Below, piece after piece: positions 1 through 8,137 of a DNA stretch of 64,000 nt. The notes beneath the pieces are model-generated. The model did no database searches. It was not told where the DNA came from and was given only the letters and a program-made list of their open reading frames with translations. Both the position numbers and the translations under genes were made by a program. Every line of letters begins with the position of its first letter. Positions within the stretch are counted from its first letter, which is position 1. The DNA is from Helicobacter sp. 16-1353 (GTDB lineage Bacteria; Campylobacterota; Campylobacteria; Campylobacterales; Helicobacteraceae). The stretch covers positions 186,001-250,000 of the forward strand of contig NZ_NHYM01000001.1 in assembly GCF_003288815.1 (NCBI RefSeq). The letters are read 5' to 3'.

Positions 1-38
1 AACACTACTTTCCAAGGCAGAATCCATAAGGAGAAAAT
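1..38 (+). other. Upstream gene end and rpsF leader
   Basis: This short stretch precedes rpsF. An AAGGAG ribosome-binding site lies at 28-33, five bases before the ATG at 39. One frame stays open from base 1 and stops at a TGA overlapping the rpsF start (ATGA at 39-42). It could be the last residues of an upstream gene; in Helicobacter holA often sits here. Too little is visible to assign it. Confidence 0.3.
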
Positions 39-494
39 ATGAGATATTACGAGACTATGTTTATTCTAAAACCTACTCTCACACAAGAAGAAATTGACGC
101 AAAAATTGAATTCTTCAAAAACATTCTACTAAATAATAACGCCACTATCGATGGTTGTATTAATATGGGTATGAGAAATCTAGCCTATGAAATTAAGAAA
201 AATAAACGCGGATATTATTTTGTTATTTATTTTAAATCTCCTGCTACGCTTATAAAAGAGCTAGAGAGAAATTATAGAATAACAGAAGATATATTACGAT
301 TTATTGTTATTAATTATAAAAATAAAAGAGAGCAGAAAACTTGGCAAACGCTAGTAGATAGAGCAAATGGCAAGGTCGAGCCTAAAAAAGAAAAGCCGAA
401 GTTAAAGACAAAAATAGATGATGAAAACAAAGATTCTAGTATAGATTCGAATAATCCAGAATCCAATAGTGAAGAATCTACCATAAAAGAATAG
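39..494 (+). CDS. rpsF: 30S ribosomal protein S6
   Basis: S6 is a protein of the 30S platform that binds together with S18. Residues 1-95 match the S6 fold, starting [12 protein letters not shown] and containing the GYYFVIYF strand. The protein is 151 aa, longer than the usual 100-140, because of a charged tail from about residue 110. Its last 25 residues are Ser/Asp/Glu-rich and are encoded by four GATTC/GAATC pentamers within about 50 bp. The ATG follows AAGGAG with good spacing. It is the first gene of an apparent rpsF-ssb-rpsR operon; the order is characteristic and the call is secure. Confidence 0.97.
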   Translation: MRYYETMFILKPTLTQEEIDAKIEFFKNILLNNNATIDGCINMGMRNLAYEIKKNKRGYYFVIYFKSPATLIKELERNYRITEDILRFIVINYKNKREQKTWQTLVDRANGKVEPKKEKPKLKTKIDDENKDSSIDSNNPESNSEESTIKE

Positions 495-497
495 ATT

Positions 498-947
498 ATG
501 TTTAATAAGATAATAATAATTGGAAATCTCACAAGAGATGTAGAGCTTAGGTATCTACCAAGTGGCAGTGCATTAGCCACCATCGGGCTTGCATCAAATA
601 GAAAATATAAAAAGCAAGATGGAACCCAAGTAGATGAAGTATGTTTTGTAGATGTTAAGCTTTTTGGGAGAACAGCAGAAGTTGCCAATCAATACTTAAA
701 AAAAGGTTCACAAGTGCTAATAGAAGGTAGGCTTACGCTAGAGAGTTGGCAGGATTCAAGTGGTGCTAAAAAATCCAAACACACCATAACAGCAGAATCT
801 ATGCAAATGCTAGGCAAATCTCAAAGTAGTGATGTAACTAGTGATTCTATGGATAATTCCAGCGGTGATTATAATTCTAATAAAAACTATAATCAAAACA
901 ATAACACACAGCACATTGAAATAAGTGATGATGAAATACCATTTTAA
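498..947 (+). CDS. ssb: Single-stranded DNA-binding protein
   Basis: SSB coats single-stranded DNA in replication, repair and recombination, and recruits partners through its C-terminal tip. The OB fold covers about residues 1-105 ([19 protein letters not shown], then [17 protein letters not shown]). A Ser/Asn-rich linker follows, and the protein ends in the acidic tip DDEIPF, the standard partner-binding peptide. It starts three bases after the rpsF stop without a strong Shine-Dalgarno sequence, which suggests translational coupling. Length (149 aa) is normal. Confidence 0.97.
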   Translation: MFNKIIIIGNLTRDVELRYLPSGSALATIGLASNRKYKKQDGTQVDEVCFVDVKLFGRTAEVANQYLKKGSQVLIEGRLTLESWQDSSGAKKSKHTITAESMQMLGKSQSSDVTSDSMDNSSGDYNSNKNYNQNNNTQHIEISDDEIPF

Positions 948-955
948 GGAGAAAA

Positions 956-1216
956 ATGATGGAAAAAAAGAGATATTCAAAAAGATATTGTAGATACACA
1001 GAGGCAAAGATTGATTTTATAGATTATAAAGATATTGAAATGCTTAAATATTCCCTATCTGAAAGATATAAGATTATGCCAAGACGACTAACAGGCAACA
1101 CCAAAAAATGGCAGGAAAGGGTCGAAGTGGCAATTAAACGCGCTAGACATATGGCATTAATACCATATATAATCGATACTAAAAATGTAGTTGAAAACCC
1201 TTTTAAAATCAACTAA
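956..1216 (+). CDS. rpsR: 30S ribosomal protein S18
   Basis: S18 partners S6 on the 30S platform. The 86-aa protein has the basic N-terminus and the central [15 protein letters not shown] and [14 protein letters not shown] segments typical of S18. An AAGGAG site overlaps the ssb stop codon and sits just before the ATG at 956; a second ATG at 959 is also possible. It is the last gene of the rpsF-ssb-rpsR operon and is followed by two hairpins. Confidence 0.97.
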   Translation: MMEKKRYSKRYCRYTEAKIDFIDYKDIEMLKYSLSERYKIMPRRLTGNTKKWQERVEVAIKRARHMALIPYIIDTKNVVENPFKIN

Positions 1217-1223
1217 GCTTTAT

Positions 1224-1245
1224 ATAGGATTCCCTAGAATCCTAT
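1224..1245. terminator. Hairpin, first of a duplicated pair
   Basis: A perfect inverted repeat has 9-bp arms (ATAGGATTC / GAATCCTAT) and a 4-base loop, just after rpsR. It is probably a terminator between convergent genes, although no strong T run follows. It is nearly identical to the hairpin at 1291-1312. Confidence 0.6.
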
Positions 1246-1290
1246 ATTACAACCCCAAACTTCGTTCATTTTTGTTTATATTTTAGCTTT

Positions 1291-1312
1291 ATAGGATTCT
1301 TTGGAATCCTAT
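1291..1312. terminator. Hairpin, second of a duplicated pair
   Basis: The same 9-bp arms as at 1224-1245 recur with a different 4-base loop. It ends one base before the stop codon of the convergent CDF transporter gene. Flanks are shared too (AGCTTTATA before, TACAACC after), so a unit of about 40 bp is duplicated. Confidence 0.6.
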
Positions 1313-1313
1313 G

Positions 1314-2294
1314 CTACAACCACTTTGGATTTCCTGTAAAGCTCACTACAAGCCAAATCTTATAACTAGGAATATTTAGTGAATATTCTATTTTTTCACG
1401 AATACAATCAAAATCCTTAATACTAGAAATCTTACTATCTTTAGAATCCTTAATTAAAATATTTACTTCTATCATATAGAATCTACCGCTTTTAGCAATA
1501 TGTGTATCATAATCGCCAAATTGATATTCATTTGATAGATTCTCCATAATTTGCGTTATTTTTTCGTCCATATCATTAGGAGCTACCATAATTAAATCTT
1601 TAAAATTTGCTATTGCAATTCTTAATGGAGATATAGTTAATAATGCCGATAAAACCAACAACAAAGCTGGGTCTATTAATCTTGACATCATAGAATCTTG
1701 ATTCCTATCAAATATAAATACAAATCCAAATGCAATAATCGCCCCAAGATAAAGGACACAATCAATCTTCCATTCTATATTATCAACTTTTATTAAATCA
1801 GATTCTAGAATCTTGGAATAAAATCTAGTGATTATAAACATCGCTAAGCAAATAAAAAATGCGATTATGCTATAAACTACCGCACCACCCAAATCGACCT
1901 CATATCCACCTTTTACAATCCCTCTAATAGCATTTACAAACGCATAAACACATACAATTAAAAGGATTAATGATTTAAAAAGATTAACCATTGGTTCGAA
2001 TCTAACATAACCATATTGAAAAATATCATTGTCATCTTTGTATATATATCGTGAAGTAACCACACTCAAATACCCAAGACCAACGCTCACAAGTGCCACA
2101 AAAGCATCAAAAATAATGGCTTGAGTTTTGGTTACGATTCCAAATAAGATTCCAAGTATGGCTAAGGCTAGTGCCATATACATCGATAATTTCAATATAA
2201 ATTGCTCTTTTTGGCTCTGCGATTTTTGATTTTTATTGATTTCTATGGCGTATTGGCGAACTTTTTTTCTAAAATTACTTGTTTCCATTCTCAT
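1314..2294 (-). CDS. Cation diffusion facilitator family transporter
   Basis: This is a predicted inner-membrane divalent-metal/H+ antiporter of the CDF family (326 aa). About six hydrophobic segments occupy residues 30-235, followed by a cytoplasmic domain with the CDF C-terminal fold. CDF landmarks include AIIFDAFVALVSVGLGYLS and GYVRFEPMVNLF. The usual His residues of the metal site are not evident: the second half-site reads EWKIDCVLYLG, with Asp kept but Lys where His is common. The metal is therefore unclear. The start overlaps the end of miaA by 20 bp, and an internal Met at residue 3 is an alternative start. Confidence 0.85.
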   Translation of the reverse strand: MRMETSNFRKKVRQYAIEINKNQKSQSQKEQFILKLSMYMALALAILGILFGIVTKTQAIIFDAFVALVSVGLGYLSVVTSRYIYKDDNDIFQYGYVRFEPMVNLFKSLILLIVCVYAFVNAIRGIVKGGYEVDLGGAVVYSIIAFFICLAMFIITRFYSKILESDLIKVDNIEWKIDCVLYLGAIIAFGFVFIFDRNQDSMMSRLIDPALLLVLSALLTISPLRIAIANFKDLIMVAPNDMDEKITQIMENLSNEYQFGDYDTHIAKSGRFYMIEVNILIKDSKDSKISSIKDFDCIREKIEYSLNIPSYKIWLVVSFTGNPKWL

Positions 2295-3162
2295 CTCTTT
2301 TATATAAATCTGTGAGCATTGTATTCAAATCATCAAATGTGGCGCGTTGGACTTGGCTAAATTGTGTTTTATTAAATGTTGTTTGCCTTTTAGCTAAAGC
2401 AATGGTATTTTTTATTATAAGCTCTCTTGCCCTTTCTTGCGAGATTTCGCCATTTAAAAAAGATATTATTTCTTTTATTCCTATAGCTTTTAAACTTTGA
2501 GAATTAGGATAATTATCCATCAAATATCTAACCTCATCAATCAAGCCATTTTTAAACATCAAATCTGTTCGTATAACTATATCGTTAATCAAACTATCTT
2601 TTGGTTTTATGAGTTCAAAAATATTGATTTTAAAAGGTAGTTTTTGTCGTTTATTTATGGCAAAAAAATCACTTGGTGTTTGATTGGTTAATAAAAAAAT
2701 TTCTAGGGCTTTTTGGATTCTATATTTGTCATTTGGGTTTATCTTAGAGGCATAAATGGGGTCTATTTTATTCAAAAACTTATAAGATTCTGCCTTATTC
2801 TGTAATGCATCTAATAAATAAGATTCTACAAATGCTGTTGTTTTAGGGATAAAAGATAGACCTTCAACAATCGATTTTAGATAAAAGCTACTTCCGCCAA
2901 CGATAAGAATATTTGGCTTTGCGACCTTTTGCAGTAAATCAAAAAATATCTTTGCATTACATCTCTCATCTGGGTTTAATAAATCTATACCATAATGCTT
3001 TACTTGGCTTAATTCAGCCTTACTTGGCTTTGCCGAGGCAATATCAATATATCTATAAACGCTTAAGCTATCTATTGAAAAAATATCAAGTTTAAATTTT
3101 GTTGCTAAATAAAAGGCAAGTGAGCTTTTGCCACTTGCGGTTGCTCCTATAATTGCATTCAA
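2275..3162 (-). CDS. miaA: tRNA dimethylallyltransferase
   Basis: MiaA transfers a dimethylallyl group to N6 of A37 in tRNAs that read U-starting codons. The P-loop GATASGKSS is at residues 6-14, and the DSLSVYRYIDIASAKP segment matches the family's DSxxxY site. Length (295 aa) is normal. Downstream proC and fliW lie on the same strand, so a multi-gene operon with the CDF gene is likely. Confidence 0.95.
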   Translation of the reverse strand: MNAIIGATASGKSSLAFYLATKFKLDIFSIDSLSVYRYIDIASAKPSKAELSQVKHYGIDLLNPDERCNAKIFFDLLQKVAKPNILIVGGSSFYLKSIVEGLSFIPKTTAFVESYLLDALQNKAESYKFLNKIDPIYASKINPNDKYRIQKALEIFLLTNQTPSDFFAINKRQKLPFKINIFELIKPKDSLINDIVIRTDLMFKNGLIDEVRYLMDNYPNSQSLKAIGIKEIISFLNGEISQERARELIIKNTIALAKRQTTFNKTQFSQVQRATFDDLNTMLTDLYKRDENGNK

Positions 3163-3170
3163 AATATATT

Positions 3171-3929
3171 TTAAAGCATATTATTTGCTTTAATATTTGC
3201 ACTATGGACAGCATCCATTAATATGCCTCTAATAGCTCTTGCTTCTAAGATTTGTATGGCTTCGGCAGTTGTTCCACCCGGGCTTGTAGTATCAAGCTTT
3301 ATTTCATTTGGGTCTTTTATAGCAAGTAGTTTAGAGAATCCATTAAAAAGACCTTTTACAAGCTGTTTAGAAGTATCCAAACTCAATCCCTCTCTAACCC
3401 CAGCATCAATCAATGCTTCTGCTATTATTCCAAGATATGCAGGACCACTTCCAGATAATGCCCCAGCACTATTTATCAAAACTTCTTTATCCACAAAAAC
3501 ACTCATTCCAAGTGTATCAAAAATCTCTTTTGCTAATTTTTTAGATTCTTCATCTTGTGCATATATTGCACTAACTCCAGCCCCAAGCAATGATGCAATA
3601 TTTGGCATAACTCTACAATAAGAAGTAGAATCTATAACATTTTTTAATTGTGCTATGCTAATCCCAGCCATAAGGCTAAATACGCTATGTGCTTTATCTT
3701 TATACTTGAAAGATTCCAATGCATATGGTTTAATTGCCATAATAATTATTTTATCTTTTACATTAAATTGTGATTCTATGTGAGATATTGAGGTATTTTT
3801 AAGAGAATTTTCCTTTATAAAATCCTGTATTTTATACTCATCTCTACCTGCAATCTCAAGCTCAAATTTACCATTCAAACCACAGGCAATAGCTTTTGCC
3901 ATTTTCCCATACCCAATTATCGTAATCAT
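3171..3929 (-). CDS. proC: Pyrroline-5-carboxylate reductase
   Basis: ProC performs the last step of proline synthesis, NAD(P)H-dependent reduction of pyrroline-5-carboxylate. The Rossmann motif IGYGKMAKAIA is at the N-terminus. The signature SGSGPAYLGIIAEAL, followed by GVREGLSLDTSKQLVKG and SPGGTTAEAI, is clear. The protein is 252 aa. The ATG directly abuts the fliW stop codon, and its GGGAGAA ribosome-binding site lies inside the fliW end, so translation is probably coupled. Confidence 0.95.
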   Translation of the reverse strand: MITIIGYGKMAKAIACGLNGKFELEIAGRDEYKIQDFIKENSLKNTSISHIESQFNVKDKIIIMAIKPYALESFKYKDKAHSVFSLMAGISIAQLKNVIDSTSYCRVMPNIASLLGAGVSAIYAQDEESKKLAKEIFDTLGMSVFVDKEVLINSAGALSGSGPAYLGIIAEALIDAGVREGLSLDTSKQLVKGLFNGFSKLLAIKDPNEIKLDTTSPGGTTAEAIQILEARAIRGILMDAVHSANIKANNML

Positions 3930-4334
3930 TTATTCTCCCTTAGAATCTTCTTTTATAAACCGCGATATTGGTTCTGATATATTATATTGTGGATATTTCA
4001 TTACATCTAAAACAACTTGTGCCATAGTTTGATTATCAAAATTAAATACAAGTGGGGCTAAGAAATTTATCGTAGAATCTTGAATTTCCTTATAAACCAC
4101 CATAATATTTGCAATTAATATATTACTTTTCGTATCATCGACTTCTAACAAAACTTGTATTGCAGTTGGTATCTCAAAACTATATTCACGAAGTGCAAAA
4201 GGATTGACAAGCGTAAAAGCCGGAGAATCTCCATTCGCATTAGTTAGTTTCATAAAAATATCATCTATTTTTTCTAATTTCATTTTACTAACATTCTCAA
4301 ACCCGAGTATTGGCGACTTTACTTCAAATTCCAT
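3930..4334 (-). CDS. fliW: Flagellar assembly factor FliW
   Basis: FliW binds flagellin and antagonises the regulator CsrA, linking flagellin synthesis to export. The 134-aa length and the core segments (FEVKSPILGFE, FTLVNPFALREYSFEIP, NFLAPLVFNF) fit the family. The fliW-proC order also occurs in Campylobacter. In Helicobacter there may be two FliW paralogues; only one is present here. Confidence 0.85.
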   Translation of the reverse strand: MEFEVKSPILGFENVSKMKLEKIDDIFMKLTNANGDSPAFTLVNPFALREYSFEIPTAIQVLLEVDDTKSNILIANIMVVYKEIQDSTINFLAPLVFNFDNQTMAQVVLDVMKYPQYNISEPISRFIKEDSKGE

Positions 4335-4402
4335 CTTAAAAATTTCCTCTTTATTTTAGATTGTAATATTTTACTTTAAATATTTTTTAATAATCATAAA
4401 AC

Positions 4403-5908
4403 TTATATAGCCCTATATGATAATGCTTCCAATAAATGCTCTTTTTTAATATCAACACTTTTAGATAAATCCGCTATAGTTCTACTAAGTTTGATGATTT
4501 TCTGTCTTCCGCGATTGCTTAAACCATATCTTTGGGTGGCTAGATTTAAGAAATTTATATTATCGTTATCCAATATACAAAATTTATCGATTTCACTATC
4601 ATTTAGTTTTCCATTTGGTTTAGTTTGGAAACGATTTTTTTGCATAATAAATGCATCTAAAACTTGTTGAAATAATTCTTTGGAACTTATTCTTTCATTA
4701 CTATGCGTTTCTTCCATCTTTATAAAAATATCAATACGGTCGCGAAATGGCTCAGAGATTGTATTTTTATATTGTTTAATATCATTATCCCTACATCTAC
4801 ACTCTTTAGTTGTGCTATAGAGATTCCCACAAGGACAAGGATTCATCGCACCTATAAATAAAATTGATGAGGGATAGGTAAATTTAACGCTAACTCTTGA
4901 TATGCTAAGCTCATTATTTTCTAGTGGTTCGCGTAAAGATTCTAGTATGCTTTTATTAAAATTGGGTAATTCATCAAAAAATAAAATCCCATTATGACTT
5001 AAACTTATCTCGCCCGGTCGTGCCTCATTTTGTAAAACTGAGCCTAGTATAGACGCCTTAGAGCTACTTTGATGTGGATTCCTAAAAGGGCGATTTGGGG
5101 AATAAATGCTTTCTTTATTATTTAATGCCTCAATTTTTACACACTCGCACATCTCCTCAAAACTCACGGGCGGGAGAATATATCGCATTCGTTTTGCAAT
5201 CATACTCTTACCACAACCCGGACTGCCCTCAAATATTATATTATGCATTCCTGTAGCCGCGATTAATGCCGCTCTTTTGGCTATAACCTGACCTTTAATA
5301 TCATAAAAATCCTCTTTAAAATTATCATCATAATAATATTTTGTATCATTTACTTTTATATGTTTAAAACTAAAATCATATTGTTTTGCTTTATTTTGTG
5401 GATTTTTAAGAACTTCTATTGATTCAAGTAGATTTGAAGCATAATAAATATTTAGATTAGGGATATTTGAGTAGAGATTCTCACCTTCTTTTGGAAGTAA
5501 AACATTACTATTTGGATAGGTTTGAGATATTTCCAATAAAAGTGAATAGATAATATGGGAATCTTTTATAATGCCATCAAGCCCTAATTCACCAAATGCA
5601 AACCAATTTGATAAATCAATATCTTGCTTTTGTAATGCAATTAAAAGTGCTATGGGTAAGTCGAAATGGCTACCATTTTTCTGCATATCTGAGGGGGAGA
5701 GATTTATTGTAATCTTAAAGTTTAGGCTTTCAAAATTATTATTTGCTAATGCACCGCTAATCCTCTGCTTAGCCTCTTGTATGGAATTTCCTGCTAATCC
5801 TGTGATAGTAAAGGTAGGCAAACCTCTTTGAAATGTAGCCTCAACTTGGACTATTTTTGCACCTATCCCAAATCTCGTTGCACAAAGAAGTTTTTTAACC
5901 ATAGCCAA
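4403..5908 (-). CDS. comM: YifB/ComM-family AAA+ ATPase
   Basis: This 501-aa protein has a Lon-protease-like N-terminal fold (about residues 1-180), a Mg-chelatase-like AAA+ core, and a C-terminal helical domain. Walker A is GSPGCGKS at about residue 227; ILFFDELPNF is the Walker B region; GAMNPCPCGNLYSTTKECRCRD carries the family's four-Cys cluster in pieces. In other bacteria ComM is a hexameric helicase that aids branch migration in natural transformation. The second Met (residue 3) could be the start. Confidence 0.9.
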   Translation of the reverse strand: MAMVKKLLCATRFGIGAKIVQVEATFQRGLPTFTITGLAGNSIQEAKQRISGALANNNFESLNFKITINLSPSDMQKNGSHFDLPIALLIALQKQDIDLSNWFAFGELGLDGIIKDSHIIYSLLLEISQTYPNSNVLLPKEGENLYSNIPNLNIYYASNLLESIEVLKNPQNKAKQYDFSFKHIKVNDTKYYYDDNFKEDFYDIKGQVIAKRAALIAATGMHNIIFEGSPGCGKSMIAKRMRYILPPVSFEEMCECVKIEALNNKESIYSPNRPFRNPHQSSSKASILGSVLQNEARPGEISLSHNGILFFDELPNFNKSILESLREPLENNELSISRVSVKFTYPSSILFIGAMNPCPCGNLYSTTKECRCRDNDIKQYKNTISEPFRDRIDIFIKMEETHSNERISSKELFQQVLDAFIMQKNRFQTKPNGKLNDSEIDKFCILDNDNINFLNLATQRYGLSNRGRQKIIKLSRTIADLSKSVDIKKEHLLEALSYRAI

Positions 5909-5975
5909 TCATTTATTAATTAATATTTTTATACATAACATCTACTAAAACCTTTAATTTATAGAAGTAGGTAAT

Positions 5976-6488
5976 CTATGAAGCTTTAAAATTTTTTCTA
6001 TACTCTTTTTCAAATTTCTTTTTCTTTAAAATAGAGAGTTTATCGATAAATAGGATTCCATTCAAATGGTCTATTTCGTGCTGCAAAGCAACTGCTAAAT
6101 AATCTCTCGCTTCAATAATCTCACTCTTGCCTTCTTTATTTTGGAATCTTAGCTTTATATAGCTTGCCCTACGAACATATTCATAAAAATTTGGGATGCT
6201 CAAACAACCCTCTTGAAATAGTATTTCGCCACTAGATTCTAGAATCTCTGGATTTATCACTTCAAGTAAATCCTCTTTATACTGAATCTTATCTTCACGC
6301 GGTATATTTACAATTAGGATTCTTTGTGTTTTCCCTATTTGAATACCTGCTAAGCCAACCCCGCCTTTATCCATCATAGTATCATACATATTATCCAATG
6401 TTTCTTTTAAGCCACTTCCAAACTCTACCACTTCTTGCGAGATTTCTCTTAGTTTTTTATCTGGGTATATTACAATATTTTCAATCAT
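5976..6488 (-). CDS. def: Peptide deformylase
   Basis: Deformylase removes the formyl group from the N-terminal Met of new proteins. All three family motifs are present: GVGLAGIQIG (about 43-52), EGCLSIP with the metal ligand C95, and QHEIDHL with H137, catalytic E138 and H141. Length (170 aa) is normal. Its start overlaps the stop of the upstream GGDEF-like gene by four bases (ATGA), and clpP-tig follow upstream on the same strand, so one operon is likely. Confidence 0.97.
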   Translation of the reverse strand: MIENIVIYPDKKLREISQEVVEFGSGLKETLDNMYDTMMDKGGVGLAGIQIGKTQRILIVNIPREDKIQYKEDLLEVINPEILESSGEILFQEGCLSIPNFYEYVRRASYIKLRFQNKEGKSEIIEARDYLAVALQHEIDHLNGILFIDKLSILKKKKFEKEYRKNFKAS

Positions 6489-7537
6489 TCAACATCCTCC
6501 TTGTAAATTACATACTCCACTTTCGTTTTCTGTGCCAAACGCAACGCACTAATAGCGTAATTTAAAGCATTTTCTGCACTCCTTGTTGGAGTGATTTTTG
6601 CGATGCCGATATTCAAATCAAGATTGATTTCATTATTTCCAATAAAAATATTTGTATTTTTAAGCAATTCAACAAGTCTTTCACTCGCTTTTTTAGAACT
6701 AAAGATATTAGAGTGTTTTAGTAGCATTCCAAAGATTCCATTACCGATATAGCCTATCATATCGCTTCTTCTTGAGGTTTTAAGTAGGAGTTTTGCTACT
6801 GTTTTCATAATAATTATTGCCATTTGGTCGTTATTTAGGTATTGAGTAACACTATAGGGCAAAGTCATCATAAGAATAGTAGAAGTATGCTGAAATTTTT
6901 GCACTGCTAATGCCTCTTCTTGGACTAATTGTATAAAATACCTTTTATTATAAACATCAAATTTGGAATCATACATTGTATTTATATTAATATTTTCAAG
7001 AACCTTATTACATTGCTGATATAAGAGCTTAAGTTGTCCTATTTGCTTATCTATAATCTCTTGAATCTGCTTTGTTTCTTGTAAAAATTTCATATTATCT
7101 GTGGAATGAGTGAGTAGCTTATGTTGAGTTTCGCTCATAAATATAAAGTTTTTATATATCGAAGAAGTGCATTTTAAAAGGTCTTTTGTTTTCACAAAAG
7201 CTAAATGAATATTCTTTTCAATGATAATATTTCTATCATCGTTTTTTGTATCAGCCTCCATTAAATCATAAATCTTTTTTTGAAAGTCCAAATCACAATT
7301 ATTTAACATTTGTTCAAAAAATGTTTGATAGTTTGATGGGAGTGGAGGTATATTTTTATTGATTAATTCTTTTAAAACCTCATTTGAAAAAGAATCCAAA
7401 CTACCTTGTTGCATAGAATCCTCGTTTGTATCACTTGGATTTTCATCTATATTTAGATTATCTAAATCAATATCTTTTTCATTTAGTTCTTCTAAAGATT
7501 CTATGTTGTTTGATTCATTTTTTTGCAATCTTATCAA
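6485..7537 (-). CDS. Degenerate GGDEF-domain protein
   Basis: The 350-aa protein has an acidic N-terminus (1-50), a helical middle region, and a C-terminal domain from about 185 resembling diguanylate cyclases. FDVYNKRYFIQLVQEE matches the DxLTxLxNRRxF start of GGDEF domains. The signature loop reads IGNGIFGML instead of GGDEF, so c-di-GMP synthesis is unlikely and a sensory or scaffold role is more likely. No membrane segment is seen. It sits between clpP and def, with ATGA overlap to def. The function is unknown. Confidence 0.7.
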   Translation of the reverse strand: MIRLQKNESNNIESLEELNEKDIDLDNLNIDENPSDTNEDSMQQGSLDSFSNEVLKELINKNIPPLPSNYQTFFEQMLNNCDLDFQKKIYDLMEADTKNDDRNIIIEKNIHLAFVKTKDLLKCTSSIYKNFIFMSETQHKLLTHSTDNMKFLQETKQIQEIIDKQIGQLKLLYQQCNKVLENININTMYDSKFDVYNKRYFIQLVQEEALAVQKFQHTSTILMMTLPYSVTQYLNNDQMAIIIMKTVAKLLLKTSRRSDMIGYIGNGIFGMLLKHSNIFSSKKASERLVELLKNTNIFIGNNEINLDLNIGIAKITPTRSAENALNYAISALRLAQKTKVEYVIYKEDVE

Positions 7538-7549
7538 AATTTATCTCCA

Positions 7550-8137
7550 TCATTTTAGACTCTTATCTAAAATACCATCTATTAAACCATAAACTTTTGC
7601 TTCATTTGCACTCATAAAAAAATCTCTATCCGTATCAACTGATATTTTTTTAATGCTTTGAGATGTGTTTTTTGCCATTATCTCATTTAATCGCTTTTTG
7701 ATATAGAGAATCTCTTTTGCTTGAATCTCAATATCACTCGCTTGTCCCTTTGCTCCGCCTAATGGCTGGTGAATCATAACCCTTGCATTTGGAAGTGCAT
7801 ATCTCTTCCCCTTTGTGCCACTGCTTAAGAGAAACGCTCCCATAGACGCCGCTTGTCCTATGCAAATAGTCGAAATATCCGGCTTAATATAATTCATCGT
7901 ATCATATATACTCAATCCACTCGTAACCACGCCACCGGGGGAATTTATATAAATATAAATATCTTTTTGCGGGTCTTCTGCCTCTAAAAATAGCAATTGT
8001 GCGATGATAGATGAAGCCACATTATCATCAATCTCACCGCTCAAAATCACCACTCTATCTTTTAAAAGTCGCGAATAAATATCATAACTTCGCTCACCTC
8101 TACTTGTTTTCTCTATAACATAAGGAATATAATTCAA
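7550..8137 (-). CDS. clpP: ATP-dependent Clp protease proteolytic subunit
   Basis: ClpP forms the barrel protease that works with ClpA/ClpX chaperones. The active-site serine is S98 in [10 protein letters not shown] and the histidine is H123 in MIHQPLGG; the aspartate lies near 172. [16 protein letters not shown] is also characteristic. Length (195 aa) is normal. It follows tig directly (adjacent stop and start), the common tig-clpP arrangement. Confidence 0.97.
   Translation of the reverse strand: MNYIPYVIEKTSRGERSYDIYSRLLKDRVVILSGEIDDNVASSIIAQLLFLEAEDPQKDIYIYINSPGGVVTSGLSIYDTMNYIKPDISTICIGQAASMGAFLLSSGTKGKRYALPNARVMIHQPLGGAKGQASDIEIQAKEILYIKKRLNEIMAKNTSQSIKKISVDTDRDFFMSANEAKVYGLIDGILDKSLK

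Noticed and set aside
1988-2000. tRNA T-arm-like GGTTCGAATC
   Set aside because: Lies inside the CDF gene; no cloverleaf around it. Such matches are expected given the excess of GAATC.
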